DNA of 30,921 nt from a virus. Positions 19,292 to 27,413 of the stretch are shown one piece after another; positions within the stretch are counted from its first letter, which is position 1; each line of letters opens with the position of its first letter. Position numbers and translations under genes: made by a program. Location of the stretch: IMG/VR virus record IMGVR_UViG_3300042731_004499, positions 1-30,921 of that record. The stretch is one strand, 5' to 3'. Below the pieces are notes generated by a model. It searched no databases and was not told the DNA's origin. It saw nothing but the letters and a program-made list of their open reading frames with translations.

Positions 19292-20965
19292 ATGGAGCGC
19301 TCGCAACTAGCGACATTGTATGGCGTTGCTCGCCAACAGTACCTCGAAAAGATGCGGCGAGCCATCATCCAGGACCAACGAGTCGACATTCTCGCGCGCG
19401 AGGTTCTAGGATTTCAGGTCACGCCGTTCCACTTGCACATCATGAAAACGCAAGTGGCATACCCGAACAACCTGGTCCTCGCGCCGCGCGGTTTCGGCAA
19501 GTCAACGATTGGCACGGTCGTCAAGGTGATCTGGTATTTGTGCGCCTTCCCGAAGGTCCGCATTGCCATTTCATCCAAGACGGTCACGCAGGCCAACGCT
19601 CGACTTGCCGAGATCAAAAAGATTCTAGAGACTGGCGGCGAGGATGAGCTACTGTTTGAGCTGTTCGGAGAGTTTCGCAATCCCGACAAGTGGAACGCGA
19701 ACACGATCGAGATCAAGCAACGGTTCGATCCCAAGTTCAAGGACTCGCCGGGAGCCAAGGCCACAGATGCTACGCCGAGTATCATCTGCGTTGGCGCCGA
19801 TCAGTCAAAAGCCGGTTTCCACGTTGACGTGGATTTCGACGATGATCTGATCGATGAGAAGAACTCCCGAACGCCAGTCGTGCGTGAGAACTTCGAGCAC
19901 TGGTACAACAACACGTACCTGCCCATGCTCGACCCTCCGCACCCAGACGTTCCATTCCGCGGGCATCACCACAGAGTTGGGACCCGCTACCACCAAGAGG
20001 ACTATTACGGGAAGCTGATTAATCAGGCGCGCGACGACTTCGACAGCGGCATGCTTGCCGACGATCGAATCTGGATCGAGGTCATCCCGGCGATTGACTA
20101 CCGAAACACTTTCGAGGGCGACGACGCCAAGTATGTTGGGCATGGTGTCGGCGTGTACGCCGGTACCGGGTCGGGCACTAGCCCTTGGCCCGAGCGCCAC
20201 AGCGTCAAGGTGCTTCGGCGCCGCGAGCGAGAGATCGGCCAGCTCGCGTTCAAGGCCCAGTACCTCAACGACATTACGTCGCACGACGGTGAGATCTTCG
20301 ACTACAAGGATTTTATCGAGGTCGATGAGGACGAGGTCAAGGCGCTGTACCCCAATATGCGATTCTACATGGGGGTCGACTTGGCGATCGGAGAGAAGAG
20401 CACCGCGGATTACTTTTTCGTGGTCGTGATCGGCGTCAAGGGCAAGGGCCGGAATGCCAAATACTACATCGTAGATGAGTATTACGGGAAGGGCGTCCGC
20501 TTCTCGAAACAGACGAAAAAGATCCGCGCGTTGCATGACAAGTGGAACTCGATCGGGGGCGGCGTGCGTCGCATCGGGATCGAGAAGGGCGGCTACCAAA
20601 ACGCCCAGATGCACAACCTCGAAGACCAGGCCACCGACGCCAAGACCCCCGAGGATCGTGCAGCCTACGCGCTGATCAAAAAGAAGATCAAGAAACTCAG
20701 CTCGACCAAGCGCGGCGGCAAGGTTGAACGTGCACACGTTCGATCTCCGATCGTCGAGGCCAATCGGGTTCACCTTGTCGTGACCTCGAAGATGGTCAAT
20801 GGTGAGCGCGAGCCCTACACGATCGGCTGGCTGGTCCGCGAGCACATGGTGCTCATGCCGGACGGCGAGCACGACGACGGGTTTGATGCGTTCGACTTCG
20901 CGGTCGAGGCGAGCCTCTCACGAAAGCGGCGCGAGCGTGCCGGCGACGAAATGGGTCTAGTATGA
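19292..20965 (+). CDS. terL: Terminase large subunit, 557 aa
   Basis: This is the motor and nuclease that packages DNA into the prohead. Walker A is APRGFGKST (64-72), Walker B VDVDFDDDLID (178-188). The C-terminal RNase H-like nuclease shows Asp363 in MGVDLAIGEKSTAD and a late acidic pair in HDDGFDAFDFAVE. The length is usual for the family. It overlaps the portal gene by ATGA. A perfect CGAAA-N3-TTTCG site is at 20102-20114. Assignment is firm from motifs and neighbours. Confidence 0.93.
   Translation: MERSQLATLYGVARQQYLEKMRRAIIQDQRVDILAREVLGFQVTPFHLHIMKTQVAYPNNLVLAPRGFGKSTIGTVVKVIWYLCAFPKVRIAISSKTVTQANARLAEIKKILETGGEDELLFELFGEFRNPDKWNANTIEIKQRFDPKFKDSPGAKATDATPSIICVGADQSKAGFHVDVDFDDDLIDEKNSRTPVVRENFEHWYNNTYLPMLDPPHPDVPFRGHHHRVGTRYHQEDYYGKLINQARDDFDSGMLADDRIWIEVIPAIDYRNTFEGDDAKYVGHGVGVYAGTGSGTSPWPERHSVKVLRRREREIGQLAFKAQYLNDITSHDGEIFDYKDFIEVDEDEVKALYPNMRFYMGVDLAIGEKSTADYFFVVVIGVKGKGRNAKYYIVDEYYGKGVRFSKQTKKIRALHDKWNSIGGGVRRIGIEKGGYQNAQMHNLEDQATDAKTPEDRAAYALIKKKIKKLSSTKRGGKVERAHVRSPIVEANRVHLVVTSKMVNGEREPYTIGWLVREHMVLMPDGEHDDGFDAFDFAVEASLSRKRRERAGDEMGLV
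20102..20114. repeat. CGAAA-N3-TTTCG site 6 (centre CAC)
   Basis: Perfect arms inside terL. Confidence 0.6.
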
Positions 20966-22812
20966 TCATCGAACACATTGAAATCAACAAGACTCGGCGG
21001 CAACGTGAGCGGCGGTCCGACCCGCCCGAGGCGATGGACTTCGCCCAGGCGATGGCGGTCAGAGATCGCAGCGCGATGGAAACGATTTCGGGTGAGGTCG
21101 ACGCGCAGGCCAGGCAGACGCACACGGTCGAGACTGACGTGTCCAAGGCCGAGGTCGACAGTTCACAATCCGAGGTCACGAGCGCGAGGGGTGAGGGCGA
21201 GGCCGCACTGATCACGCCGATCTACGATTTCGGAACTCTCGTCAAGTCGATCGAGAGTAGCTCGAACCTGGGGCCGATCGTTCGGTCGATGGTGGCGAAT
21301 ACGGTTGGCTACGGCTACCGCACAGTCAAGCGAAAGAACGATGACATTTCGTCGGAGGATGATCAGTTCATCGACGAGCAGATCGGGTTTGAGAACTTCG
21401 CCAACTACTGTGGCCGCGACGTCGGTCTACTGCGGGTCCTCGAAGAGCTCGCGTGGGACTTCTACCTCACTGGCAACGCGTTCTGCGAGATCGTCCGCTC
21501 GCCTCCGACCAAAGTCAGGGGGCCAGACGGCAAGTACACATACAAGCCGGGGCGGATCGTCGGGGTCTACCGTGCGCAGGCGGCCAAGATGCGCATGACC
21601 ACGATGGAGGAAAGGCCGCACACGCTCAAGGTCAAGCAAATCAGACGAACCCGAGATGGCTACGTGATCCGCGAGGGGTACGACCAGAAACGGTTTCGCC
21701 GGTTCGCTGAGCTCAGCGCGAGCGGCTCGTCGTTCGAGTCTAGCGTGTCGACAAACCGCGTCTGGTTCAAGGAGTTTCAGGACAACCGGTTCTACTCCCG
21801 ATCGACCGGAGAGCTGCTCACTACCAAGCGAGAGATCGATCGTCACATTCGCACGGGCAACCTAGCGAACGAGATGATCCACTTCTCCAGTCCAGCGACA
21901 CGCGGTCCGTACGGCTTCCCGTACTACATCGGGAACCTCTCCGCCATCGCTGCCGACGTGCTCACGGACAACATCAATCTTGCGACCCTGAATCAGAACA
22001 TGATCCCGTCGATGGTCGTGCTCGTTTCTGGCAACGGTGCCCTGACTAAGGGTAGCTGGAATCGCATGACTGAGTTCACGAAAGCGAAGTTCTCGGGGCA
22101 CGACAACCGATCTCGGTTCTTGGTCCTTGAGGCCGAGCAGACCGGCGATATCGACGAGGACAACGGCAACCTGCGGATCGATATCAAGTCGCTGCACGAG
22201 ACGCAGAAAGACGATCAGATGTTCCAGGGCTACCGCGAGAATGCGCTATCCCTGGTCCGCGAGTCGTTCCGCTTGCCCGAGATTCTCGTGGGTCGTGGCG
22301 CAGCCGCGAGCGGTGTGGTCGTTGCTGCTAGCATGAAGTTGGCAGACGAGCAGGTGTTCGCGCAAGACCGCGATCTATTCGTCGATTGGATCAACCGTCG
22401 ACTGTTGCCCGAGATGGGCCTGGCTCGAATCACGATCGAGCTGAACAGTCCGAACGCGACAGACCCGGCGACGCTGGCGACGCTGCTCACGGCAGCCGAG
22501 AAGACCGGATCCATGACGCCCGAGATCAGCAAGATGATCATCGAGCGGGTGCTCGGGACAGACCTGCCCGCGTTCATGACTGCCGAAGATCTCGACGCGC
22601 TAAACAAGGCGCTAGGGACCAAGCTGATCTTCGATCCCAAGGTCCCGTTCACCCTACTCACGGCGCTGAATCAGAAGCGCCAGAACGAGGCAGGGGAGAA
22701 CAACCCTAGCGGGAGCGAGCAGCCGGATCGGGAGAGCAACGGCGCAGACCCGACAGAGCCCGGCCAGACAGTGATGGCCTCTCAGGGCCGCCCTGACGGC
22801 GGTGACGCTTGA
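20962..22812 (+). CDS. Portal protein, 616 aa
   Basis: The portal forms the dodecameric ring at the capsid vertex through which DNA passes. Family features resemble the PBSX/Mu-like portal group: LEELAWDFYLTGNAFCEI, MIHFSSPATRGPYGFPYYIGNLSAI, DNINLATLNQNMIPSMVVLVSG, and the long stem helix region VRESFRLPEILVGRG followed by ASMKLADEQVFAQDRDLFVDWINRRLLP. The first 85 residues are a charged extension (TRRQRERRSDPP). The C-terminus is disordered (GENNPSGSEQPDRES). The ATGA overlap with terL fixes the start. Confidence 0.9.
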   Translation: MIIEHIEINKTRRQRERRSDPPEAMDFAQAMAVRDRSAMETISGEVDAQARQTHTVETDVSKAEVDSSQSEVTSARGEGEAALITPIYDFGTLVKSIESSSNLGPIVRSMVANTVGYGYRTVKRKNDDISSEDDQFIDEQIGFENFANYCGRDVGLLRVLEELAWDFYLTGNAFCEIVRSPPTKVRGPDGKYTYKPGRIVGVYRAQAAKMRMTTMEERPHTLKVKQIRRTRDGYVIREGYDQKRFRRFAELSASGSSFESSVSTNRVWFKEFQDNRFYSRSTGELLTTKREIDRHIRTGNLANEMIHFSSPATRGPYGFPYYIGNLSAIAADVLTDNINLATLNQNMIPSMVVLVSGNGALTKGSWNRMTEFTKAKFSGHDNRSRFLVLEAEQTGDIDEDNGNLRIDIKSLHETQKDDQMFQGYRENALSLVRESFRLPEILVGRGAAASGVVVAASMKLADEQVFAQDRDLFVDWINRRLLPEMGLARITIELNSPNATDPATLATLLTAAEKTGSMTPEISKMIIERVLGTDLPAFMTAEDLDALNKALGTKLIFDPKVPFTLLTALNQKRQNEAGENNPSGSEQPDRESNGADPTEPGQTVMASQGRPDGGDA

Positions 22813-22816
22813 CGCG

Positions 22817-22850
22817 TTGCGGGCTCGCCTAACAACACGTAAGGTATAGA
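22817..22850 (+). promoter_or_regulatory. Late promoter element, copy 2
   Basis: TTGCG-N3-TCGCCTAACAACACG (22817-22839) matches copy 1 at 17430 with identical spacing, differing only in the three-base gap. A good -10 box, TATAGA (22845-22850), follows, and six bases later a TTG in frame with the protease gene. Confidence 0.6.
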
Positions 22851-22856
22851 CATACT

Positions 22857-24095
22857 TGGGTGGTGGAGATGACAACACAGAGGATCACGATCGACGTGAG
22901 TGTGGCGCCCGTGGAAGGGCTCGCCCCGAACAAGATCGATGGCGGCTTCACGTCGACCTCGGTTCGCAAGTCCTACGACGACGATGAGCAGATCATCACG
23001 TGCGTGGCGATGGTGGCGAACGAGATCGACGCGCATGGTGACATGTTCCTGCCGAGCGCCGTCAAGATGGCGGCTCACAACTTCTTGGCGCGGTACAACG
23101 TCGAGAAGCACATCGGCAAACAGCACGACCCCGACGCCGAGATTGACGCTGATCTGATCGGCTCGTTCTACACCGAGAAGGCGATCGAGTTCGCTGGTCT
23201 CGACGTGCCCGAGTTCGCTTGGGTCAGTCAGATCAAGATCAACGACAGTGAGACATGGAGCGAGGTCAAGAAGGCCGAGCGAACCGGCGTCTCGATCCAG
23301 GGCCCCGCGAAGGGCTGGGTCGTCGACGCGGATGTCGAAAAGTCGATTGGCGTCATGCTGGAAAAAGCGAAGGCGCACGAGTCGAAGTACACAAAACCGA
23401 AGAGGGTCTTCTCCGAAGCGGACCCGACGAATCTTGACGTAGTTGATGCGGGCGCAAATCTGCATCTTCTAGTCTGGAAAGCAAGGACATATCAGATGGC
23501 AGAAAAAACCACAGAGACAATCGCAACGCCGGTGGTCAAGGGTCTCGCTTCCGAGAACGAAGAGCCCAAGGTCGAGACCCCCGCGCCCGCGCCCGAGGCG
23601 AAGCCGACCGAGGTCGCCAAGTCCGAGACCGCGCCCGCTCCCGCTCCGGCGCCCGACGTCATCGGCGAGCTCACCGATGGCCTGACGCTGCTCAAGGCGT
23701 TCAAGGCTCTCGACCGAGAGAGCCTCGCGCTACAGCTGGCGGCGCTACAAAAGGCCCTCGGCGGCAATGCCCCGACGCCCGCCCCCGCGCCCTCGACCAC
23801 CGAGGTCGCCAAGTCCGAACGCGACGAGATCGCCGAGCTCAAGGCCGAGATCGCCAAGCTCAAGGGCGAGACCGTCGAGGATGAGAACGCCAAGCTCAAG
23901 GCCGAACTCGCCAAGCTCAAGGGCGAGGTCGAGGAGCTGAGCAAGGCCAAGGTCGCGCCCGCGAGCGGCGGCGACGAGCCGGCCCCCGAGGTCCAGACCG
24001 AGACCGAGGTCGCCAAGAAGCGATTCCCCGGGAACAAGATCGACGTCGACGGCCAGCTGTCCTCGATCCTCGGTCCACTCACTCGCCGGGGCTAG
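22857..24095 (+). CDS. Prohead protease fused to scaffold (XkdF-like), 412 aa
   Basis: Residues 1-205 resemble the XkdF-type phage serine protease: EQIITCVAMVANEIDAHGDMFLP, then ARYNVEKHIGKQHD (likely active-site His) and VKKAERTGVSIQGPAKG (likely Ser). Beyond residue 213 the protein becomes an Ala/Pro/Glu-rich coiled-coil scaffold (IAELKAEIAKLKGETVEDENAKLKAELAKLKGEVEEL). The protease matures the prohead by cutting the scaffold. Starts at TTG 22857, GTG 22860 and ATG 22869 are all in frame; I favour TTG or GTG. TTG would fit leaderless geometry, six bases after TATAGA. Confidence 0.75.
   Translation, partial: WVVEMTTQRITIDVSVAPVEGLAPNKIDGGFTSTSVRKSYDDDEQIITCVAMVANEIDAHGDMFLPSAVKMAAHNFLARYNVEKHIGKQHDPDAEIDADLIGSFYTEKAIEFAGLDVPEFAWVSQIKINDSETWSEVKKAERTGVSIQGPAKGWVVDADVEKSIGVMLEKAKAHESKYTKPKRVFSEADPTNLDVVDAGANLHLLVWKARTYQMAEKTTETIATPVVKGLASENEEPKVETPAPAPEAKPTEVAKSETAPAPAPAPDVIGELTDGLTLLKAFKALDRESLALQLAALQKALGGNAPTPAPAPSTTEVAKSERDEIAELKAEIAKLKGETVEDENAKLKAELAKLKGEVEELSKAKVAPASGGDEPAPEVQTETEVAKKRFPGNKIDVDGQLSSILGPLTRRG
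23496..24095 (+). CDS. Nested scaffold protein (internal start), 199 aa
   Basis: AAGGA sits eight bases before an in-frame ATG (MAEKTTETIATPVVKG) exactly at the junction between protease and scaffold parts. This is the arrangement of lambda C/Nu3, where the scaffold is made in excess from an internal start. The product is Pro/Ala-rich then coiled coil, and ends GQLSSILGPLTRRG. It would fill the prohead interior and be removed by the protease. The start is inferred from the ribosome-binding site and domain boundary. Confidence 0.6.
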   Translation: MAEKTTETIATPVVKGLASENEEPKVETPAPAPEAKPTEVAKSETAPAPAPAPDVIGELTDGLTLLKAFKALDRESLALQLAALQKALGGNAPTPAPAPSTTEVAKSERDEIAELKAEIAKLKGETVEDENAKLKAELAKLKGEVEELSKAKVAPASGGDEPAPEVQTETEVAKKRFPGNKIDVDGQLSSILGPLTRRG

Positions 24096-24117
24096 TCACT
24101 GAAAGGGTGAATGATAG

Positions 24118-24558
24118 ATGGCACTAAAGGGAATCATTCCGAAAGACATCATTGCCGCAAACAAGTTCACCCTTGCTGCGGACAATGACGAGATCCTGAT
24201 CACCGCGATCACGGGCGCCGAGGAGACGATCGAGACGGTCGAGCTACCCGACAAGACATCCGCGAGCGCTGGCCGGACGGAGATGTCCGAGGTCACGATC
24301 AAGATCCCCGCTCACGTTGACGAGAGCGTGAACTTCATGAACATCTGGTTCCAGGCTTGCAAAGATCCGGTGCAGCCTGGCGCCTACAAAACTTGCGTGG
24401 TCACTGCCGAGAGCTCGTCCGGCGGCACCGTGCGAACCTACACCTACGTGGGCGTCTTTCTCAAGGGACGCAAGACCCCGGACCACGCGCTCGAAGACGG
24501 CGCGACCATGACCGAGATCGAGTACACAGCCTCGATCGACGAAGTGTTCCACAGCTAG
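24118..24558 (+). CDS. Tail-tube-like or decoration protein, 146 aa
   Basis: The start is the ATG after GAAAGGGTGAATGATAG. It is beta-rich. The pattern EVTIKIPAHVDESVNFMNIWFQACKD, then VRTYTYVGVFLKGRKTPDHA and TEIEYTASIDEVF resembles the tube fold shared by phage tail tubes and Hcp proteins. Its place between scaffold and capsid genes, however, is where decoration proteins usually lie. I keep both readings open. The strong ribosome-binding site suggests abundant expression. Confidence 0.5.
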   Translation: MALKGIIPKDIIAANKFTLAADNDEILITAITGAEETIETVELPDKTSASAGRTEMSEVTIKIPAHVDESVNFMNIWFQACKDPVQPGAYKTCVVTAESSSGGTVRTYTYVGVFLKGRKTPDHALEDGATMTEIEYTASIDEVFHS

Positions 24559-24580
24559 CGCGAAGACAGGACCATAAATT

Positions 24581-25795
24581 ATGGCAACTCAAAGCGAAAA
24601 CCTCATTCAGACACTAGGGCTGGAGAAGGCCGAGATCAGCACCGAGAGTTTCGGCGCCGAAGAGGCCGGCAAGCTACCGCCCAAACTCGCCGAGCGATTC
24701 GAGCAGTACGTCCGACAGCTGACGACGCTGAACGGCAACGTTCGGATCGAGACCTTCCGCAACGAAGAGTGGGAGAGCCACGAGATCAGTCTCGGCAAGC
24801 GCATGGCCATGAGCCACCGCGAGGCCACCGACCCGCAGCGTCGGCGCGGCGTCTCGCACAAGAAGCTCGTGCTCAAGCCGTCCGAGATCGTCGTGCCGCT
24901 GGAGATCACCGAGCGCTACATGAAGCACAACCTGACGGGTGCTTCGGCCGAGGACATGATTCTCCAGATGATCGCTCGCGCGTTCGCCAACGACCGCGAG
25001 GATCTGTTCCTGAACGGCAACCTACTCGGGCATGCGTCGCTACAGAGCGACCTGTTCGAGGGCGGCTCGACCACCGGGTTCGTCAAGGACGACTACCTCG
25101 GTCTACAGCAGGGCTGGTCCGAGCTGGCCGAGGGCGGAGTCATCCTCGACGCCGAGGGCTCGAACATCTCGCCCGCGCTGTTCAACCGCGCGATGCAGGT
25201 GCTACCGGAGAAGTACCAGCGCGACCTTCCGTCGATGCGCTTCCTGCTTCCGACGATCCTCGATCACAAGTACAACGAGAAGATCGCCCAGCGCCAGACG
25301 GCCGGCGGCGATGCGGCTCTCGCTGGCGCGGACGGTCAGGCGTTCGGCATTCCTCGGGTGAAGGTCCCGCTGTGGAACTTCTACCCGATCGTGACCGAGC
25401 ACGTCACGCTGAACGGCACCACCGCCGTCCAGCTCAAGAACAAGCCGATCAAGGAGATCGTTGCGGTCACCCCGTCCGATCTCGATCTCGTTCCCGTCGC
25501 GGCCTTCGAGGAGGGCACGGACTACACAGTCGATCTGACTGAGGGTCTGATCGCGCGTGACGGCGGCGGCTCGATCGGTGACGGCGCGACCGTCAAGGTC
25601 ACCTACCGCGCCATGCCGCAGATGTTGTTCACCAACATGAACAACCTGATCATCGGCATCGGTCTGGATGTCACGATCCTTCGGAGCAAGGACATCTACC
25701 GCAACGTGGATCAGTACGCCATGCACGCTCGTGTCGGCGTTCAGATCCAAAACGTGGACGCGATCGTCAAGGTCAAGAACATCGGGGACGGCTAA
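24581..25795 (+). CDS. Major capsid protein, HK97 fold, 404 aa
   Basis: The order of parts fits an HK97-type capsid protein: a helical N-terminus (residues 1-60), a long E-loop region (WESHEISLGKRMAMSHREATDPQRRRGV), a spine helix (EDMILQMIARAFANDREDLFLNGN), and P/A-domain segments (LFNRAMQVLPEKYQRDLPSMRFLLP). Residues about 283-341 (IKEIVAVT to GATVKVTYRA, with GTDYTVD) look like an extra beta domain inserted near the end. The position after protease/scaffold is standard. A tRNA-like element follows the stop codon. Confidence 0.88.
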   Translation: MATQSENLIQTLGLEKAEISTESFGAEEAGKLPPKLAERFEQYVRQLTTLNGNVRIETFRNEEWESHEISLGKRMAMSHREATDPQRRRGVSHKKLVLKPSEIVVPLEITERYMKHNLTGASAEDMILQMIARAFANDREDLFLNGNLLGHASLQSDLFEGGSTTGFVKDDYLGLQQGWSELAEGGVILDAEGSNISPALFNRAMQVLPEKYQRDLPSMRFLLPTILDHKYNEKIAQRQTAGGDAALAGADGQAFGIPRVKVPLWNFYPIVTEHVTLNGTTAVQLKNKPIKEIVAVTPSDLDLVPVAAFEEGTDYTVDLTEGLIARDGGGSIGDGATVKVTYRAMPQMLFTNMNNLIIGIGLDVTILRSKDIYRNVDQYAMHARVGVQIQNVDAIVKVKNIGDG

Positions 25796-25805
25796 TCCCT
25801 GATCA

Positions 25806-25850
25806 GCCACGCTGGTGCGTAGGGGGCGGGTTCGATTCCTGCCCCGTGGC
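25806..25850 (+). ncRNA. Minimal tRNA-like element (45 nt)
   Basis: GCCACG (25806-25811) pairs with CGTGGC (25845-25850). Inside is a 7-bp arm, GGGCGGG/CCTGCCC (one G-T pair), with loop TTCGATT, a perfect T-loop. No D-arm or anticodon arm is present; a 12-base linker stands in their place. It starts 11 bases after the capsid stop. This is an acceptor plus T-arm minihelix, similar in kind to the element at 18327-18379 but not a copy of it. Confidence 0.6.
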
Positions 25851-25873
25851 ATTTCATCACTCAACCCAACCGC

Positions 25874-25886
25874 CGAAACGATTTCG
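25874..25886. repeat. CGAAA-N3-TTTCG site 7 (centre CGA)
   Basis: A perfect copy, identical to sites 1, 3 and 5 on the other strand. It lies just before the ribosome-binding site of the gene at 25897, so a bound protein could affect it. Confidence 0.7.
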
Positions 25887-25896
25887 GAGACCTACA

Positions 25897-26532
25897 ATGA
25901 AGCGATACCCAAACTGCAAATACGCCATGGTCAAGCTCGTCGGCCGCAAGCGCGCTACCTCGTTCAAGTACACGTTCGATTCGCGCGGCGAGCTGTTCCA
26001 GCGAGTCACCGACCTAGCGATGGTCGATTGGTGTTTGTCGAATCAAGGATTCGTCGTTCACCAGTACGACGCGAGCGGCAAGCTACTCGCCGAGTCGGGC
26101 CAAACAACGCCCGTCAAGGCGCAGCCCGTCAAGGTCGTCAAGGCCGGAATCGGCAAGAACGAAAACTGGAGCATGCTAGAGCTCGAAGTTCCCGAGCAGC
26201 CGAAGACAGCAAGCGAGATCGAGCAAGAGTGGCTGGCCGAAGAGATCGAGGCCGAGCGTCAGCGCGAGGCCGCCGAGAAGCGCGGCGAAGCTCCGAAGAC
26301 CGAACAGACCGAGATCGGCAAGGTGGTCGACGAGGCAGGCGAGCACCCGCTCATGCGCCACGTGTTCGGTGACGACTGGTCCGACAGCGACAACAACTTC
26401 AAGCTACAGGCCGCGGCGCGCAAGCGCGGGATCGACTTCGACAAGTCGGCGACCCGTGATGAGCTGATCGAGATGCTTCGAGCGAGCGACCGAGCTCGCG
26501 CAGAGCGTGGGGAGAATGGAGAAAGCGAATGA
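25897..26532 (+). CDS. Hypothetical protein with C-terminal SAP/HeH-like motif, 211 aa
   Basis: The start is the ATG of MKRYPNCKYAMVKLVGRK after GGAGACCTAC. The N-terminal 75 residues are alpha/beta. A charged helical middle (ASEIEQEWLAEEIEAERQREAAEKRGEAPK) follows. The last 45 residues (NNFKLQAAARKRGIDFDKSATRDELIEMLRAS) resemble a HeH/SAP helix-extension-helix motif, often seen in small phage proteins next to the capsid gene. It might bind DNA or the head. A frame starting at 25846 crosses the tRNA-like element and is rejected. Confidence 0.6.
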   Translation: MKRYPNCKYAMVKLVGRKRATSFKYTFDSRGELFQRVTDLAMVDWCLSNQGFVVHQYDASGKLLAESGQTTPVKAQPVKVVKAGIGKNENWSMLELEVPEQPKTASEIEQEWLAEEIEAERQREAAEKRGEAPKTEQTEIGKVVDEAGEHPLMRHVFGDDWSDSDNNFKLQAAARKRGIDFDKSATRDELIEMLRASDRARAERGENGESE

Positions 26533-26972
26533 GGCTCCATAGGATGCCGAGTCGCATGACTCCACAGACGCTACAGCGAGGCTCCAAGTCAATCATGCTT
26601 CGCGCCGGCAGGGTTCCGAAGATGGACGGCAAGCCCGTCGAGCTGACACAGGAAGAACTGGTCCAGCTCCGGCGATCTGGAATCGTCCCGACCGAGCAAG
26701 CGAAGCCACGTCCGTTCGTTCGCAAGATTGCATTCGAACTGCGCGACCTTGGCGTCACGCTGAACGCCACGATCAAGGATGTACCGCAAGAAGAGATGCG
26801 CACCGGAGAGCATATCCCCAACCCCGGACCCGAGATGGTTGAGATCGAGGTCGACGACGAGCTTGGCAAAGAAGACAGTGCGCCAAGGGAACCGATCGCT
26901 GCGAACCTGGGAAGCGAAGGTTGGGAAATGATCGGGTTACCGGACGTCCCGGTTGAGACTAAGGCCGACTGA
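26529..26972 (+). CDS. Hypothetical head-region protein, 147 aa
   Basis: ATGA overlap with the gene before. The N-terminus is basic (MRLHRMPSRMTPQTLQRGSKSIMLRAGRVP) and the C-terminal half acidic (PEMVEIEVDDELGKEDSAPREP). The segment KPVELTQEELVQLRRSGIVPTEQAKPRP looks like a small helix-containing linker domain. Position between capsid and connector genes suggests a virion or assembly role. No family is recognised. Confidence 0.55.
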   Translation: MRLHRMPSRMTPQTLQRGSKSIMLRAGRVPKMDGKPVELTQEELVQLRRSGIVPTEQAKPRPFVRKIAFELRDLGVTLNATIKDVPQEEMRTGEHIPNPGPEMVEIEVDDELGKEDSAPREPIAANLGSEGWEMIGLPDVPVETKAD

Positions 26973-27412
26973 TGCCAGCTCAGCGCTGCCAAAAAGACGG
27001 AAAATCTGGATGGCGTTGGGGAAGCGCCGGCAAATGCTACACGGGCCGCGGAGCGAAAGCTAAGGCCGAAAAACAGGGCGCCGCAATAGAGGCCCAAATG
27101 GAGAAATCAAAGATGTCGAATCCGAAACTACTGACCACGATCGTGAACAAGGCATTGCTCGACATGGGCACATCTGAAAACCTCGATGAGTTCAATAATG
27201 CAATGCGTAACGCTGCGCGAGAAGCCCACCCAACAGGAGAGTGGATCTGGATCGCGCAGATTTCGCCCAGCAAGGTAGTCGTGAGCGTCAACTCGCAGAC
27301 GAGCTATTCGTACTTCGAGCATACTTGGACAATCGAAGACGGAATGCCAAAACTCGGCGCCGAAGCTACCGAGGTCGTGCCCAAGACCGAGTACAAACCC
27401 AAGCGAGGCTGA
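26972..27412 (+). CDS. Hypothetical protein with CYTG motif, 146 aa
   Basis: TGATG coupling sets the start. The first 40 residues (QKDGKSGWRWGSAGKCYTGRGAKAKAEKQGAAIEA) form a motif that recurs in tailed-phage head-region proteins, often at ends of proteases or capsid-associated proteins. The rest (about 50-146) is an alpha/beta domain with strands (EWIWIAQISPSKVVVSVNSQTSYSYFEHTWTIEDG). Role is unknown; the two Cys in the motif may bind metal. Confidence 0.55.
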   Translation: MPAQRCQKDGKSGWRWGSAGKCYTGRGAKAKAEKQGAAIEAQMEKSKMSNPKLLTTIVNKALLDMGTSENLDEFNNAMRNAAREAHPTGEWIWIAQISPSKVVVSVNSQTSYSYFEHTWTIEDGMPKLGAEATEVVPKTEYKPKRG

Positions 27413-27413
27413 G

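Noticed and set aside
19805-20872. A 355-codon minus-strand frame opposite terL
   Set aside because: Antisense to a gene with firm terminase motifs; no promoter or ribosome-binding site found.
22809-22837. TTGACG at 22809 as the -35 of the late promoter
   Set aside because: At 17 bp spacing the -10 position would read ACAACA. The TATAGA at 22845 is 30 bases away, too far for a normal promoter.
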